DNA from: CAZKJL01 sp964611095
Lineage (GTDB): Bacteria; Patescibacteriota; Gracilibacteria; Peribacterales; Peribacteraceae
Direction: 5' to 3'
Length of the DNA: 64,000 nt
Assembly (NCBI GenBank): GCA_964611095.1
Contig: CAZSWJ010000003.1
Coordinates: 26,908 to 90,907 of the forward strand
The notes beneath the pieces are model-generated. The model was not told where the DNA came from and made no database searches. It saw only the letters and a program-made list of their open reading frames with translations. Shown piece by piece: positions 63,801 to 64,000 of this stretch (its first letter is position 1; each line of letters opens with the position of its first letter). Both the position numbers and the translations under genes were made by a program.

Positions 63801-64000
63801 GCCGTGGAATTCACGCTCGTTCCGCAGATGCGCCGCATCGAGGAAGTCCTCGACTGTTGGTTCGAAAGCGGTTCGATGCCGTACGCCCAGGAACACTTCC
63901 CCTTCGAGACGAGCGCCAAGGCCCCTCCGGGTTTCCCCGCCGATTTCATCGCCGAAGGCGTGGACCAAACGCGCGGCTGGTTCTACACGCTCATGGTGCT
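60883..64000 (+). CDS. ileS: Isoleucyl-tRNA synthetase, eukaryote-like, with two histidine-phosphatase inserts (3' end beyond window)
   Basis: The N-terminal region (DGPPFATGLPHYGHLLAGTIKD with the HxGH site, RRFGWDCHGLP) is the eukaryote-like IleRS type. The editing region follows, then RDWAISRNRFWGTPLPIW. Two histidine-phosphatase domains come next: domain 1 (about 62598-63200; RHAESQG, SPLSRTKQTAEAL, REVAFGEYEG, VVTHADL) and domain 2 (about 63264-63825; RHGETDFN, SSDLKRALETAKI, RERNTGEWSG, VVAHGGF). Between them the IleRS-like piece MDLHKETVDHIVWQ is kept, and after them RRIEEVLDCWFESGSMPYAQ and DFIAEGVDQTRGWFYTLMVL resume the core. Both phosphatase sites look intact. A 100-N gap (61889-61988) breaks the frame on paper; collapsing the flanking duplicate restores it. 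Confidence 0.9.
61505..61826 (+). other. AT-rich foreign-looking segment inside ileS
   Basis: GC drops to about 35% and codons switch to TTT/AAA/TTA-type usage, while the reading frame and IleRS similarity continue (LAWTTTGWTLPGNLFLAVNPNVSYIKFKYEN). The editing-site motif is TTTGWTLPGN where TTTPWTLP is usual. Both edges fall in conserved sequence. This is either a chimeric assembly join or gene conversion from an AT-rich relative. Confidence 0.75.
61834..62043. other. 100-N scaffold gap flanked by an identical 55-bp sequence
   Basis: Bases 61834-61888 and 61989-62043 are identical (starting ttcccctacttcgccgag), on either side of exactly 100 N. Removing the gap and one copy restores a continuous ileS frame. 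The 55-bp overlap is the size of a common assembly k-mer, so the contigs probably abut. Confidence 0.9.

Overview
This window is a GC-rich (roughly 55-60% by eye), gene-dense bacterial chromosome segment that looks like a metagenome-assembled contig. The gene content suggests a member of the Candidate Phyla Radiation, most likely a Peregrinibacteria/Peribacteria-type lineage. This placement is inference from the mix of S-layer (SLH) proteins with long serine linkers, a membrane pyrophosphatase, small charged or cysteine-rich orphan proteins, many genes without a Shine-Dalgarno site, and unusual gene fusions; no rRNA is present to confirm it. TGA is used as an ordinary stop codon.

Layout. 1-9.6 kb: end of a TPR protein, a TrpE-TrpG fusion (minus strand) behind a readable Trp attenuator, a methyltransferase, a TMEM175-like channel, an unknown membrane protein, the membrane pyrophosphatase hppA, an MscS channel and a GRDP-like protein. 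9.6-20 kb: housekeeping genes (GNAT, polX, MarR, purM, an FtsE-like ATPase, rlmE, rsmG, pyrE, pheS, family-4 UDG, a class II-like purE). 20-29 kb: tRNA-Ala, dedA, tRNA-Arg with odd repeated tRNA pieces, rnhB, cupredoxin lipoprotein, Cys/His-rich protein, transaldolase and gnd, a DoxX/HTTM-like pair and a second tRNA-Arg. 29-32.8 kb: ribBA, an SLH protein, ribH and ribE. 32.8-42.4 kb: a minus-strand aromatic supraoperon encoding all seven shikimate-pathway activities in five genes, two of them bifunctional fusions, plus chorismate mutase, prephenate dehydrogenase, prephenate dehydratase and an aminotransferase, preceded by a Phe/Tyr-rich leader peptide. 42.4-64 kb: two GT-C glycosyltransferases, clpB with a CIRCE-like operator, an SLH-cupredoxin protein, orphan genes, uvrA, a secreted protein, a thioredoxin-like protein, a NUDIX hydrolase, a RelA/SpoT-EamA fusion, two orphans and ileS.

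How it fits together. E4P (supplied by the transaldolase/gnd pentose-phosphate branch) and PEP feed DAHP synthase and run to chorismate, which is split to Phe/Tyr inside the supraoperon and to anthranilate by the separately controlled TrpEG fusion. Both entry points carry short leader peptides rich in the end-product amino acid, so ribosome-mediated attenuation is the likely common control logic. Purine (purM, purE), pyrimidine (pyrE) and riboflavin (ribBA, ribH, ribE) genes suggest more biosynthetic capacity than is usual for reduced CPR genomes.

Most striking points: (1) ileS encodes a eukaryote-like IleRS with two separate histidine-phosphatase domains inserted between the RFWGTP region and the WFESGS motif; (2) a RelA/SpoT homologue with an intact hydrolase site, a degraded synthetase site and a C-terminal EamA transporter; (3) paired Trp and Phe/Tyr leader peptides; (4) a family of heptanucleotide hairpin repeats, two members of which lie in frame inside uvrA and aroA; (5) all three tRNA genes are preceded about 90-100 bp upstream by a copy of their own 5' end; (6) widespread leaderless-type promoters. 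Caution: ileS also contains an AT-rich stretch (about 61505-61826) and a 100-N gap flanked by a 55-bp duplicate, both of which look like assembly problems.
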